Below, piece after piece: positions 55,520 through 64,000 of a DNA stretch of 64,000 nt (within the stretch, counting starts at the first letter, position 1; each line of letters starts with the position of its first letter). The notes under the pieces are model-generated. The model ran no database searches, was not told the DNA's origin, and worked only from the letters and a program-made list of their open reading frames with translations. Source of the stretch: an uncultured Paracoccaceae bacterium (lineage in GTDB: Bacteria > Pseudomonadota > Alphaproteobacteria > Rhodobacterales > Rhodobacteraceae); the NCBI GenBank assembly GCA_938092015.1, contig CALKOT010000045.1:18154-82153 (forward strand). Reading direction: 5' to 3'. Position numbers and translations under genes: made by a program.

Positions 55520-56401
55520 ATGCGAATACTGGCCTTCATATTGATCCTGATCTGCTCTGCCGCCTCGGCTGAAACCTTTCAGAACCGCACTTATGAATTG
55601 TTCGATGGCAGGCGCAGCGCCGATCCCGCGCCGCTGATCCTCAGCCTGCATGGCGCTGGCGGGAACGGCCCCCGGCATCGGCGATATACCAGCTTTGATG
55701 GCATTGCAGCGGGTTATGATGTCGTTGTCGCCTACCCTACGGCCCCAAGTGCACGCTGGAATGACGGGCGCTGGGACGCGCTGGGACAACCTGAAAAGGC
55801 GGCGCGTGATGATGTCGGCTGGTTGACCAGACTTGTTGCTGAACTGATCGCGCAGGGCATCGCCGATCCCGATCAGATCTATGCGATAGGCCACTCAAAT
55901 GGGGGCGCCATGGTACGACGTCTGACCTGCGATGCCCCTGATCTCTTAAAGGGCGCATCGATTGTAGGAACAACAATACTGATAGACTTCGATTGCGCCG
56001 GAACCACCGCCATTCCGACGGCCTACTTCATGGGCACGGATGATCGCATCATCCCGTTTGATGGCCGCAAGACGGGGTATGAAGGGATCATCCAGCAGAA
56101 TATCGGCAGGGCGTTCTCGGCGCCTGCCTCCGCCTCGTTGATAGCGGTGCGCAATGGTTGCGACGTCGCCCGCCCCACGCTGTTGAATGATGATCCAAAT
56201 GATGATGTCGCGGTGATCCGGCATGATTATCAGTTCTGCCGCGCGGATACAGTTTTTTATGAGATGCGAGGCGGCGGCCATGTCTGGCCCGGCGCGCCTG
56301 AAATTCCGGCTGGGAGGATGCGCGATGCGCTCGGCGGCGCCATCCGGGATATCGATGCAGGGGTTGAGACCATGCGTCTTTGGTTTGGCGAAGCTCTCTG
56401 A
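55520..56401 (+). CDS. secreted PHB depolymerase/LpqC-type esterase
   Basis: 293 aa alpha/beta hydrolase with a signal peptide (MRILAFILILICSAASA). Oxyanion stretch ILSLHGAGGNGP, nucleophile elbow GHSNGG (Ser), and the late HVWPG (His) are all present. Related to poly(3-hydroxybutyrate) depolymerases and feruloyl esterases. Four Cys residues could form disulfides, consistent with export. 114 bp after the DJ-1 gene; apparently its own unit. Confidence 0.87.
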   Translation: MRILAFILILICSAASAETFQNRTYELFDGRRSADPAPLILSLHGAGGNGPRHRRYTSFDGIAAGYDVVVAYPTAPSARWNDGRWDALGQPEKAARDDVGWLTRLVAELIAQGIADPDQIYAIGHSNGGAMVRRLTCDAPDLLKGASIVGTTILIDFDCAGTTAIPTAYFMGTDDRIIPFDGRKTGYEGIIQQNIGRAFSAPASASLIAVRNGCDVARPTLLNDDPNDDVAVIRHDYQFCRADTVFYEMRGGGHVWPGAPEIPAGRMRDALGGAIRDIDAGVETMRLWFGEAL

Positions 56402-56460
56402 CGCTTGCCCCGGCGCGCGCTGCGCCCTACTGCTTTGGCTAGCAAAATACGGAGACGACG

Positions 56461-57321
56461 ATGAGCGGACAGATCTGGACCTGGTTTGATGGCGAATGGC
56501 GCGAAGGCAATGTGCCAATTGTCGGCGCAGCGGACCATGGCGCATGGCTGGGCAGTCTGGTGTTCGATGGCGCGCGCAGCTTTTCAGGCCGCGCCCCTGA
56601 TCTTAGGGCGCATTGCGCCCGCGTCAACGCATCCGCCCTGACAATGGGGTTTGATCCGGTGATGTCAGACGAAGACATCGTCGGCCTCGCCCGCGAAGGG
56701 CTGAAGAAGTTCGGCCCAAACGCCGAGACGTATATCCGCCCGATGATCTGGCCGACGCGCGGCGGCGAAAGCATGGTTGCGCCCGATCGGACATCCGCCA
56801 AATTCGCCCTGTGCATTGAAGCCCGTCAAATGCCCGAACCTGTCGGCGTGACGCTGACCACCACTCAGTTCCGCCGCCCCACACCAAACAGCGCGCCGAC
56901 TACCGCCAAGGCCGGGTGCCTTTACCCCAACAACGCCCGGATGCTGGCCGAAGCCAACGCTAAAGGCTTCCAGAACGCGATCTCACAGGACCCGATCGGC
57001 AATGTGGCCGAAACCGCCACGTCGAACATCTTCATGGTCAAGGATGGCGTCGTGATGACGCCCATGGCGAATGGTTGTTTCCTGGCTGGCATCACCCGCA
57101 GCCGCACAATTGGCTTGCTGCGTGACGACGGCGTTGAGGTTCAGGAAAAGACCCTGTCGATTGATGATTTCCGCGATGCAGATGAGATTTTCACATCCGG
57201 CAACGCCCAGAAGATCATGCACGCCACCAAGTTTGAAGATCGCCACCTGCAGTGGGGCCCGCTTTCGCGCCGCGCGAGAGAGCTTTATTGGGACTGGTCG
57301 GCAGGCACAGCTGCGGTTTAA
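56461..57321 (+). CDS. class IV aminotransferase, branched-chain type
   Basis: 286 aa PLP enzyme. PLP lysine in TTAKAGCLYPNNARM, then NVAETATSNIFMVKDGVVMT and GITRSRTIGLLRDDGVEV follow the IlvE pattern. Length fits class IV (about 290 aa). Transfers amino groups between branched-chain amino acids and 2-oxoglutarate, or a D-amino acid in some homologues. Preceded by GGAGACGACG. Followed by a strong hairpin at 57335-57361. Confidence 0.88.
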   Translation: MSGQIWTWFDGEWREGNVPIVGAADHGAWLGSLVFDGARSFSGRAPDLRAHCARVNASALTMGFDPVMSDEDIVGLAREGLKKFGPNAETYIRPMIWPTRGGESMVAPDRTSAKFALCIEARQMPEPVGVTLTTTQFRRPTPNSAPTTAKAGCLYPNNARMLAEANAKGFQNAISQDPIGNVAETATSNIFMVKDGVVMTPMANGCFLAGITRSRTIGLLRDDGVEVQEKTLSIDDFRDADEIFTSGNAQKIMHATKFEDRHLQWGPLSRRARELYWDWSAGTAAV

Positions 57322-57334
57322 GGGCCGAATACAG

Positions 57335-57361
57335 CTAGCGGGCCGCCAATCGGCTCGCTAG
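57335..57361 (+). terminator. terminator-like hairpin after the aminotransferase
   Basis: CTAGCGGGCCG (57335-57345) pairs with CGGCTCGCTAG (57351-57361) over 11 bp with one G-T wobble, loop CCAAT. No U-run follows. Probably ends the aminotransferase transcript ahead of the GAF-cyclase gene. Confidence 0.55.
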
Positions 57362-57399
57362 GGTGCGTCTATCTAATCCCACTAAATAAGACGCATCCT

Positions 57400-60300
57400 T
57401 TGACCAAGCCGGTTCGGACAAATCGAGACGCAGAGACCGCCATGGCGGCGACGCGGGATATTCTCGATGCGATCCATCGGCACCGGGGCGATGAAGCGCC
57501 GGTCTTTGACGTCATCCTGGAAAACGCCTGTCGCCTCTGCAATGCGCCGATGGCGTGGATCACATTGCTGGACGATCCGGGCACTCACATCACCATTCCG
57601 GCGTGGCGCAGCGTCAGTGAGGCGTTCGCTGACGGGTTGAAAGACTTTCGCCACGCCATCACCGAAACCCATCTGGCTGCCGTCAAAGCGATGCTTGAAC
57701 AAAAAGTCATCCGCATCGACTACATTGCAGACACGGAAACCTACAAACAAGGCGATCCGGTTCGGATGTTCATGGTGGATGTGGAAAATATCCGCAACAT
57801 CGCAACCGTGCCCCTGATCAGCGACAACGCCGGCATCGGCTCAATCCTGATGTATCGGCGCGAGGTTGACCCTTTCACCAATGGCGACATCGCCCTGATA
57901 GAAACCTTCGCCTCACAAGCCGTCATCGCCATTGAAAACGTGCGTCAGTTCCGCGAAGTGCAGGAACGGCTTGAACGCGAGAAAGCATCGGCAGAAATCC
58001 TCGACGTTATCAGTCGGTCACGCGACGATGAGGTGCCGGTAATTAATGTCATCCTTGAAAACGCTGCACGCCTTTACGGGGCGCCGACGGCCGGTCTGGT
58101 TCTGCTGAATGACGCAGGTGATACACTGGATGTAAGCGGCGTCTGGGGGGACGATGACAGTCGGCTGGAGTTGCCCTCAAACGGGTTCGCAGTCGACGGC
58201 GATTACTTCCCGGCTCGCGCCTTCCGCGCGGCTGAGATCCTGCATATCCCGGATATGAAACTGGTGCCGGAGTATGTCGCAGGCAATCCACGCTATCTGG
58301 CACTGGTGGAGGAAAGCGGCTTTCACTCCTATCTCTGCGTGCCACTGCTGCAGCACGGCAAGCCAATCGGTTGCATTGACCTGTTCCGCACCACTGCCGC
58401 CCCCTTCACCGGTCGCCAGATCGCACTGATCGAAACCTTTGCAGCGCAGGCCGTCATCGCCATAGAAAACGTGCGCCAGTTCCGTGAGATTCAAGAGCGG
58501 CTGGAGCGGGAGGCCGCAAGCGGCGAAGTCCTCACCGTCATAAGTCAAAGCCGTGATGATCAGCTTCCGGTGTTTGACACTATTCTCGAAAACGCCCTCC
58601 GGCTCTGCGCAGCTGACATGGCTGTCGTAAACACAGCGAACGAGGCGTGGACAGAGGTGGGGTACGCAGCTGGAATCCACTCAGCCGGGCCAGAGTTTCA
58701 GCCGGGCCGGAACAGCTGGCCAATCGAAAGCCCACAATTCGTGTGCCGGGCAATCTTCGAAAACCGGACTTTCCATACGCCAGACTTGATGGACACCGAC
58801 CTCTACCGTTCGGGCGATGTTACACGCCGCAATCTGGTGGACAACAAAGGCATGCGCACACAATTGGTGCTGCCTCTCGTGCAGGGCGACAGGGCCATCG
58901 CCTCTTTCTCTCTTTATCGTCAAAAGATGCAGCCATTCTCGGACACTGAGATTTCATTGTTGGAGACCTTCGCCGCCCAAGCCGTCATCGCCATAGAAAA
59001 CGTGCGCCAGTTCCGCGAAGTGAAGGAGCGATTGGAACGGGAGCCGGCATCCGCCGAAATCCTGCAAGTCATCAGTCAATCACGTGACGACGACCAGCCT
59101 GTGTTCGATACGATACTGCGCAACGCCGCCCGCCTTTGTCAGCTTCCTGACGCATCTCTTGCATTGGTGCAGCCAGGCGGTGAAACCTTCAAATTCACCG
59201 CCGTTTGGGGGGCCGCAGAAAGTCGTTCGACCTGGGCGACGAATGGCTACTCGACAAGCCCCATGTTGTGCCGAAGTCCATCAGGGAATGCCAAACCGTG
59301 CAGGTCAAGGATCTGTCAAAGACTGACCTTTACGAGTCTGGGGATGATGTCGTCGTGCGTCTCGTTGAAAAGGAAGGCTTGCTGTCCAGGCTGTCAGCGC
59401 CGCTTATCAAGGACGGCAAGGCGATTGGCGCGATCATGCTCGGCCGCGCGGAGGCGGGCGGTTTTTCCGAAGCTGAGGTCTCGCTGATCCAGACTTTCGC
59501 CGCGCAAGCCGTCATCGCCATAGAAAACGTCCGCCAGTTCCGCGAAGTGCAGGAGAGGTTCGAGCGCGAAGAGGCGTCGGGCGAAGTGTTAAGCGTTATC
59601 TCAACCTCTCGCGAAGATGAAGTACCGGTCTTTGAAACGATCCTCGAAAGCGCATCGCGCCTCTGCAGAGCGCCCATCGCCTTTCTTTCGCTGGCGAATG
59701 AAGACCGCAGCCAGGTGGCGATTGCGGCGCATCGTGGCACACGGTCTGAGTTTGGCGACATCCCGGAGGGTTTTACTGAGCCAATCACCCGGACCGAGCT
59801 TGTCGCTGTGCGCCCAATTGCTAACGGCGAGGTGGTTCTTGAAGACGATATCAAGGACCACGACACATATCGCGACGGCGACCCTCGCAGACGGCAGATG
59901 GTGGACGTCGAAGGCGCGCGCTCTGTCATTGCGGTGCCATTGCTTCAGAGTGGCGCACCAATCGGCGCTATTGTGCTTTACCAACGCGAGGTGGCGCCGT
60001 TTTCACAGGACGACCTCAGCCTTGTGCAGAGTTTCGCCGCCCAGGCCGTCATCGCAATCGAGAACGTTAGACAGTTCCGTGAAGTGCAGGAACGGCTGGA
60101 ACGTGAACGCGCCTCCGCCGAAATTTTGGACGTGATCAGCAGATCGCGCGACGATGATCACCCTGTATTTGATGTGATTGTCGAAAGCGTATCTCGCCTT
60201 TGCAACGCGCCGCTGGCGTATCTCAGCGTACTGAACGAGGATCGGACGCACGTGACAATCCCGGCGCAAACTGGCGCGGGTGACGAGTTTGCAGCGGCGC

Positions 60301-61322
60301 TCGGACGGTTCAGCGAAACGGTCGAGAAGGACTGGCTATTTGTCGTCAAATCAGCGCTTAACTGCGAAACCATTCGTTTCGACGATCTCGCGGACAGCGA
60401 TCTCTACAAAAGCGGCAACGAGTATCGCGTGAAGATGGTCGATGAGGAAGGCATGCCCAGCGTCCTTGTTATACCGCTGGAAAGCGCCGGCTTGGGATAT
60501 GGGTGCATCGTACTCTACCGCCGTCAGGTTGCGCCATTTACGGACAAGGACGTTGAACTGGTCCGCGGCTTCGCCGCCCAGGCAGTCATCGCTATCCAGA
60601 ACGTCCGGCAGTTCATTGCGCTTGAGACTTTGAACGCCGAGCTTGGCGACCGGGTGCAATCTCAGGTTGGTGAAATTGAGCGGATGGGGCGCCTAAAACG
60701 CTTTCTTCCCTCCGCTGTCGCCGACGCAGTTGTGTCGTCTGGCGACGAAAGCATGCTGACTTCGCACCGCGCCATGGTCGCGACGCTGTTCTGCGACATG
60801 CGCGGGTTCAAGGCGTTTTGTGAGGCGGCGGAACCGGAAGAGACAATCGAAGTTCTGCAGACCTATCATCAGGAAATGTCAGACCTGATCGATGAATACG
60901 GCGGCGGCGTCGATCAGCGGGCAGGCGACGGGATCATGGTGATCTTCAACGATCCGATCCCAGTCGATGATCCGGCGGGCGATGCTGTTCGGCTGGCCAT
61001 AGCGATGCGTGAGAAAATGAAAGAGTTGTGCGCCAAGTGAAAACGCCTCGGCCATCGCCTTGGCTTTGGCGTCGGCATTTCGCTCGGCCATGCGACGGTC
61101 GGCATGGTCGGGTCCGCCGGGCGGTTTGACTACACTGCCTCAGGCACCTCGGTGAACACGGCCGCACGATTGTGCGATATGGCGGCGGACGACGAGGTTC
61201 AGATCTCGCCCCGTGTCTGGGTCGCCGTTGAGGGCGATTTCCAGGCGGAAAGCTGGGGCGAGGTTGAGATGAAGGGTATTCGTGAGCCGGTTGAGGTCTT
61301 TGCCGTCACCAGTCAGGCGTAA
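57400..61322 (+). pseudogene. six-GAF class III nucleotide cyclase, one frameshift and one in-frame TGA
   Basis: Begins at TTG 57400 or more likely ATG 57442. Six GAF units follow, each closed by the linker ETFAAQAVIAIENVRQFREV. Then a cyclase domain: FCDMRGFKAF (first metal Asp), AGDGIMVIFNDP (second), and DYTASGTSVNTAARLCD. In unit 4 the frame is lost at the G6 run 59207-59212; one more G gives VWGGRRKSFDLGDEWLL. A TGA at 61038-61040 then sits where relatives have Trp (ELCAK-x-KRLGHRLGFGVG); sense coding goes on to 61322. No membrane helix, so a cytosolic multi-ligand sensor. The catalytic half is cut off unless readthrough occurs. Confidence 0.88.
57442..60640 (+). repeat. tandem array of six GAF-coding units, about 530 bp period
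   Basis: The near-identical linker DNA (GTCATCGCC.. in AVIAIENV) recurs at 57922, 58453, 58984, 59511, 60048 and 60585: spacings 531, 531, 527, 537, 537. The 527 step is not a multiple of three and marks the one-base loss in unit 4. The linker core of about 40 bases is almost identical in all copies and could recombine or confuse assembly. Confidence 0.9.
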
Positions 61323-61353
61323 TTCGGGGCGGGTTGACCGCACCGTCTTCTTA

Positions 61354-61767
61354 TCAGGCCCAGCCAAGCTGGCTGAGCGCGTGGCCGTCATTCCAGATCT
61401 TTGTCATATGACTGACTTTGCCGCCCGCAAACTCCATTGCGTAGACATAGTCAGACGCAACGACATTGCCGGTTGGCGCCACAGGGCCGCCTTCGCCTGT
61501 TTGAGTTCCATGAAAGACGGCGAATGCCAGCACGATGCTGCGGTCGTCATCTGCGGCAAAGCCCTTCAGTTCATACCGCCCATCAGGGATCGGCGTTAGA
61601 AGGCCTTTCATCCATTCGGCATACGCCTCTAACGTCAAAGCGTCAGCCAGGGCGCCTGACTGACAGGAAAAGCTGGCGTCAGTCGTGCAATATGCGGCGC
61701 CGCCATCCCAGCCCTTGCCGGTTTCGCAGGCTTCGAAAAAGGCTTTCGCGGTATCGGTCATGTTCAT
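61354..61767 (-). CDS. SnoaL/NTF2-like fold protein
   Basis: 137 aa. NMTDTAKAFFEACETGKGWD at the N-terminus, central LEAYAEWMKGLLTP and the closing strand YVYAMEFAGGKVSHMTKIWND are typical of the SnoaL-like polyketide cyclase/ketosteroid isomerase group. Lies alone on the minus strand between the two GAF-array genes. Function unknown; could be a small enzyme or binding protein connected with the sensors. Confidence 0.78.
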   Translation of the reverse strand: MNMTDTAKAFFEACETGKGWDGGAAYCTTDASFSCQSGALADALTLEAYAEWMKGLLTPIPDGRYELKGFAADDDRSIVLAFAVFHGTQTGEGGPVAPTGNVVASDYVYAMEFAGGKVSHMTKIWNDGHALSQLGWA

Positions 61768-61883
61768 CTGGTCGTCTCCATTGTCTGATCTCCGAGGCCG
61801 ATCCCCGGCGTTGTCATGAGATCAAGATGCCTATCTGCCAAATCCGGCAATATCGTTCAGATGAACCAGTTGATGCAGGGGGG

Positions 61884-61907
61884 ATGTAGGGTATGGTCAT
61901 CCTACAT
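61884..61907. promoter_or_regulatory. inverted repeat just before the LuxR-GAF gene
   Basis: ATGTAGG (61884-61890) and CCTACAT (61901-61907) are perfect arms around a 10-base centre, ending 15 bp before the start at 61923. Size and spacing fit a lux-box-like site for autoregulation by the LuxR-type protein, or a leader hairpin. Its presence supports the later ATG as the true start. Confidence 0.4.
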
Positions 61908-61922
61908 TTGTACGGGGGCGGC

Positions 61923-64000
61923 ATGTCAGATCAGCCCAAGATCATTGAAACGCTCTCGAAAAGAGAGCTTGAGGTCGCTGGCGCCTATGCCGATGGCGCC
62001 AGCTACAAAGAAATCGCACGCGATCTTGGCATATCCCCCACGACCGTCCGGTCGCATCTGAGGACCGTCTACAGCAAACTTAACGTCACGTCGAAAATTG
62101 CGTTGGCCCAGATGCTGGCCGATCCGGGTGAAGCCGCCGCACCTGTTGATAAAGAGGGGCTGACCGTCGATCTGGCGCTCGAGCTGGATGATGCGATGCG
62201 GCGAGAGCGAATGATGGCGCATGTCTTGCGCATCATCAGCCAGAAAGACGCTGATCTGGATGGTGTGCTGGATGAGGTTCTGGATCAGGCGCTTGAGATC
62301 TGCGAGGCTGAGTTTGGCATCCTGATGGCCCATCAGGGTGAGTATTCCCTCACAGAAATGCGCTCACGCAACATCAGCACGGCGTTCGCTGAATGGCTGA
62401 TTGAGCAGGGTCAGTTCAACCCCGGTCCGGGAACTGCTGTCGGGCGATCCGCCTGATCTTTGACGCCCGTCAGCGTCGCGGATGTTGGCGGCGAAGGTAT
62501 CAGTTGGGACAAAAACCCCCTTCGCATGGCGACTATCGAATACGGCCGCGCCCGGTCGCTGGCCGCGATCCCGATGATGGCGGGCGGCCGGCTAATCGGC
62601 GTGTTCAGCGTCTATCGAACCCGCGTTCACCCGTTCAACGACCGCGCGCTGGAACTGGCGCAGGCCTTCGCTGATCAGGCAGCCATCGCGATCGAGAACG
62701 CCCGCCAGTTTGCAGCGATGGAGGCGCGGCTGAAGCAGGCCGCAGCAACCCGCGAAATCCTGGAAGCGATCAGCGGCGCCAGCGATGACGAAGGCCCGGT
62801 TTTTGATGCGATCCTGCGCAATGCGGCGCAGCTGTGCTCGTCCCCTATGGCACGTCTGGAACTTGCTGATCAGGACAGGAAGACGTTCCATTGCGCCGCA
62901 GCGTGGGGTGAAGAAATGCGTTCGTTCAAAGTGGGAGAGGTCATGACCCTCGACCATCCTAACGATCTGCCTACCGCAATCCGCGAAGGCGTTGTTCGCC
63001 ACATCCACGACCTCTCGAAGACAGAGCTTTACCTAAGCGGCGACCCAACCCGCGTGCGTATGGTCGAGGACGAAGGCTATCGCACATATCTGATCGTACC
63101 GCTGATCGCGAAGGGCGTCAGCATCGGCGGCATTGTGCTTAGCCGACGAGAGGTGGCGCCATTTTCCGACGAAGACATCGTCCTTCTCGAAACCTTCGCC
63201 GCGCAAGCGGTCATCGCCATCGACAATGCGCGACAGTTCCGCAACCTCCGCCACCGATTGGATCGGGCAAAGGCGACGCGCGAGATCCTGGACGCGATCA
63301 GCAGCGCAAGTGACGACGGAACGCCGGTCTTCGACGCCATCCTCGGCAATGCGCGCAAACTGTGCGATGCGCCCTTCGCCGCGCTGGTGCTGGGTGAGGC
63401 GACGGACGCTTACCAGACCATGATCGCCCACCACGGCGCGGTGCAAAGCACTGAGGATATCTACAGCGAAGGCCGGGTGCCGATGGATACGGAAAAGTCC
63501 TTCGCAGCTCAGGCGATCGTGAGCGGGCGACCTGTCCACCTGCCGAACATGATGGACACAGACCAGTACCGCGCGGGCGTGCCGAATGTGGTTGAGTTGT
63601 GCGATCTGCAAGGCATCCGCACCAACTTATTTGTGCCCCTAATCAAGGATGGTGAGGGGATAGGCTGTTTCATCATTTTCCGACACGAAGTGCAGCCTTT
63701 CAACGAAGAACAGATCGCACTGGTCGAGACTTTCGCCGCGCAAGCGGTGATCGTACTGGAGAATGTACGTCAGTTCAAAGAGCTTCGCGACCGTCTGGAC
63801 CGCGAAACGACGACAAGGGAGATCCTTGGCCTGCTCGCCCGCGCCCGCGAGGATGAGCAACCCGTGTTCGACGCCATCCTCGACAATGCAACCCGGCTGT
63901 GCGGCGCGCCCAATGCTTCGCTGATCCTTGGGCGCAGGGGTGACAAGGCGCAGGTCATGATCGCCAATCGGGGCGCTACCACAGATGAAACGCGGGGGCT
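61923..64000 (+). pseudogene. LuxR-type HTH followed by tandem GAF domains, in-frame TGA, runs off window
   Basis: Start at ATG 61923. Residues 10-65 are a LuxR/NarL HTH (LSKRELEVAGAYADGASYKE, then GISPTTVRSHLRTVYSKLNV) at the N-terminus, an unusual position. GAF units follow. The first is broken by TGA 62454-62456 after GTAVGRSA; the same frame then reads SLTPVSVADVGGEGISWDKN and stays open to the end of the window, with two more full GAF units and part of a fourth. The linkers (ETFAAQAVIAIDNARQFRNL) match those of the cyclase gene. Without readthrough only the HTH and part of one GAF are made. The 3' end is outside. Confidence 0.83.

Noticed and set aside
57442..60640. Assembly-made false tandem duplication of the GAF array
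   Set aside because: Only the linkers are near identical; the GAF bodies differ strongly, so the units are real paralogous repeats.
55205..62456. TGA as a sense codon (recoded Trp) explaining several interrupted genes
   Set aside because: TGA ends many intact genes here (e.g. 3578-3580, 5663-5665, accD) and other interruptions use TAA, so a changed code does not fit.
1..64000. tRNA, rRNA, insertion sequence or integrase genes
   Set aside because: Nothing with the right structure or coding content was seen on either strand.

Overview
The window looks like a chromosome segment of a free-living, probably marine alphaproteobacterium of the Rhodobacterales (Roseobacter/Paracoccaceae type). The basis is a RegB/SenC/RegA redox system with the RegB quinone motif and redox Cys, TAXI-TRAP transport, an accD-folC pair, moderately high GC with an alphaproteobacterial gene style, and many acyl-CoA, Rieske and alpha-ketoglutarate-dependent enzymes. 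I see no rRNA, tRNA, CRISPR array, insertion sequence or phage genes.

Layout. (1) 0.1-17.9 kb: a catabolic block. A Baeyer-Villiger monooxygenase is divergent from a compact + strand run (HAD phosphatase, VOC protein, ACAD10/11-like acyl-CoA dehydrogenase, two SDRs, TetR regulator, VOC protein). After a broken sulfotransferase come two divergent operons: a minus one (TesB thioesterase, amidohydrolase, ChaC-like cyclotransferase, acyl-CoA synthetase) and a plus one (old yellow enzyme, acyl-CoA dehydrogenase, HIBADH-type dehydrogenase, MDR reductase). Together they fit stepwise degradation of an unknown cyclic or branched ketone or acid through CoA esters. (2) 17.9-23.9 kb: a LysR regulator divergent from a TauD-type dioxygenase, a membrane protein/diheme cytochrome operon and an MFS transporter. 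(3) 24-31.4 kb: a minus-strand unit of MarR regulator, TAXI-TRAP transporter, sulfatase and YtcJ-type amidohydrolase, plausibly uptake and desulfation of an organic sulfate. (4) 31.4-37.2 kb: a rearranged locus. A 5'-truncated SDR abuts the 3' stub of an FhaC/ShlB two-partner-secretion transporter, followed by a TPR-CHAT caspase-like protein, a CHASE2 adenylate cyclase and a secreted protein. (5) 37.2-44.3 kb: accD, folC, enoyl-CoA hydratase, a Rieske oxygenase, a DMT transporter and regB. (6) 44.4-50.2 kb: senC and regA, separated by a ZrgA-like zinc/ABC cluster and a second DMT transporter. (7) 50.2-57.3 kb: LysR/PhyH, thioesterase, dehydrogenase, a GlxA-type regulator facing DUF1272 and DJ-1 genes across an inverted-repeat operator, a secreted esterase and a class IV aminotransferase. 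(8) 57.4-64 kb: two paralogous tandem-GAF arrays, one ending in a class III cyclase and one starting with a LuxR-type HTH, which runs off the window.

The most striking property is how many otherwise well-conserved genes carry one or a few inactivating lesions. There are in-frame stops in lysR, the cytochrome, CHAT, DJ-1, the GAF-cyclase, the LuxR-GAF gene and the FhaC stub. There are single-base homopolymer losses in the sulfotransferase, DUF1272 and GAF-cyclase genes. About ten of roughly 58 genes are affected. This is either real gene decay, concentrated in signalling and accessory genes, or a low-accuracy assembly; the sequence alone cannot decide. Core genes (accD, folC, regB, regA) are intact.

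All functions are assigned from sequence motifs and family knowledge only. No database search was possible.
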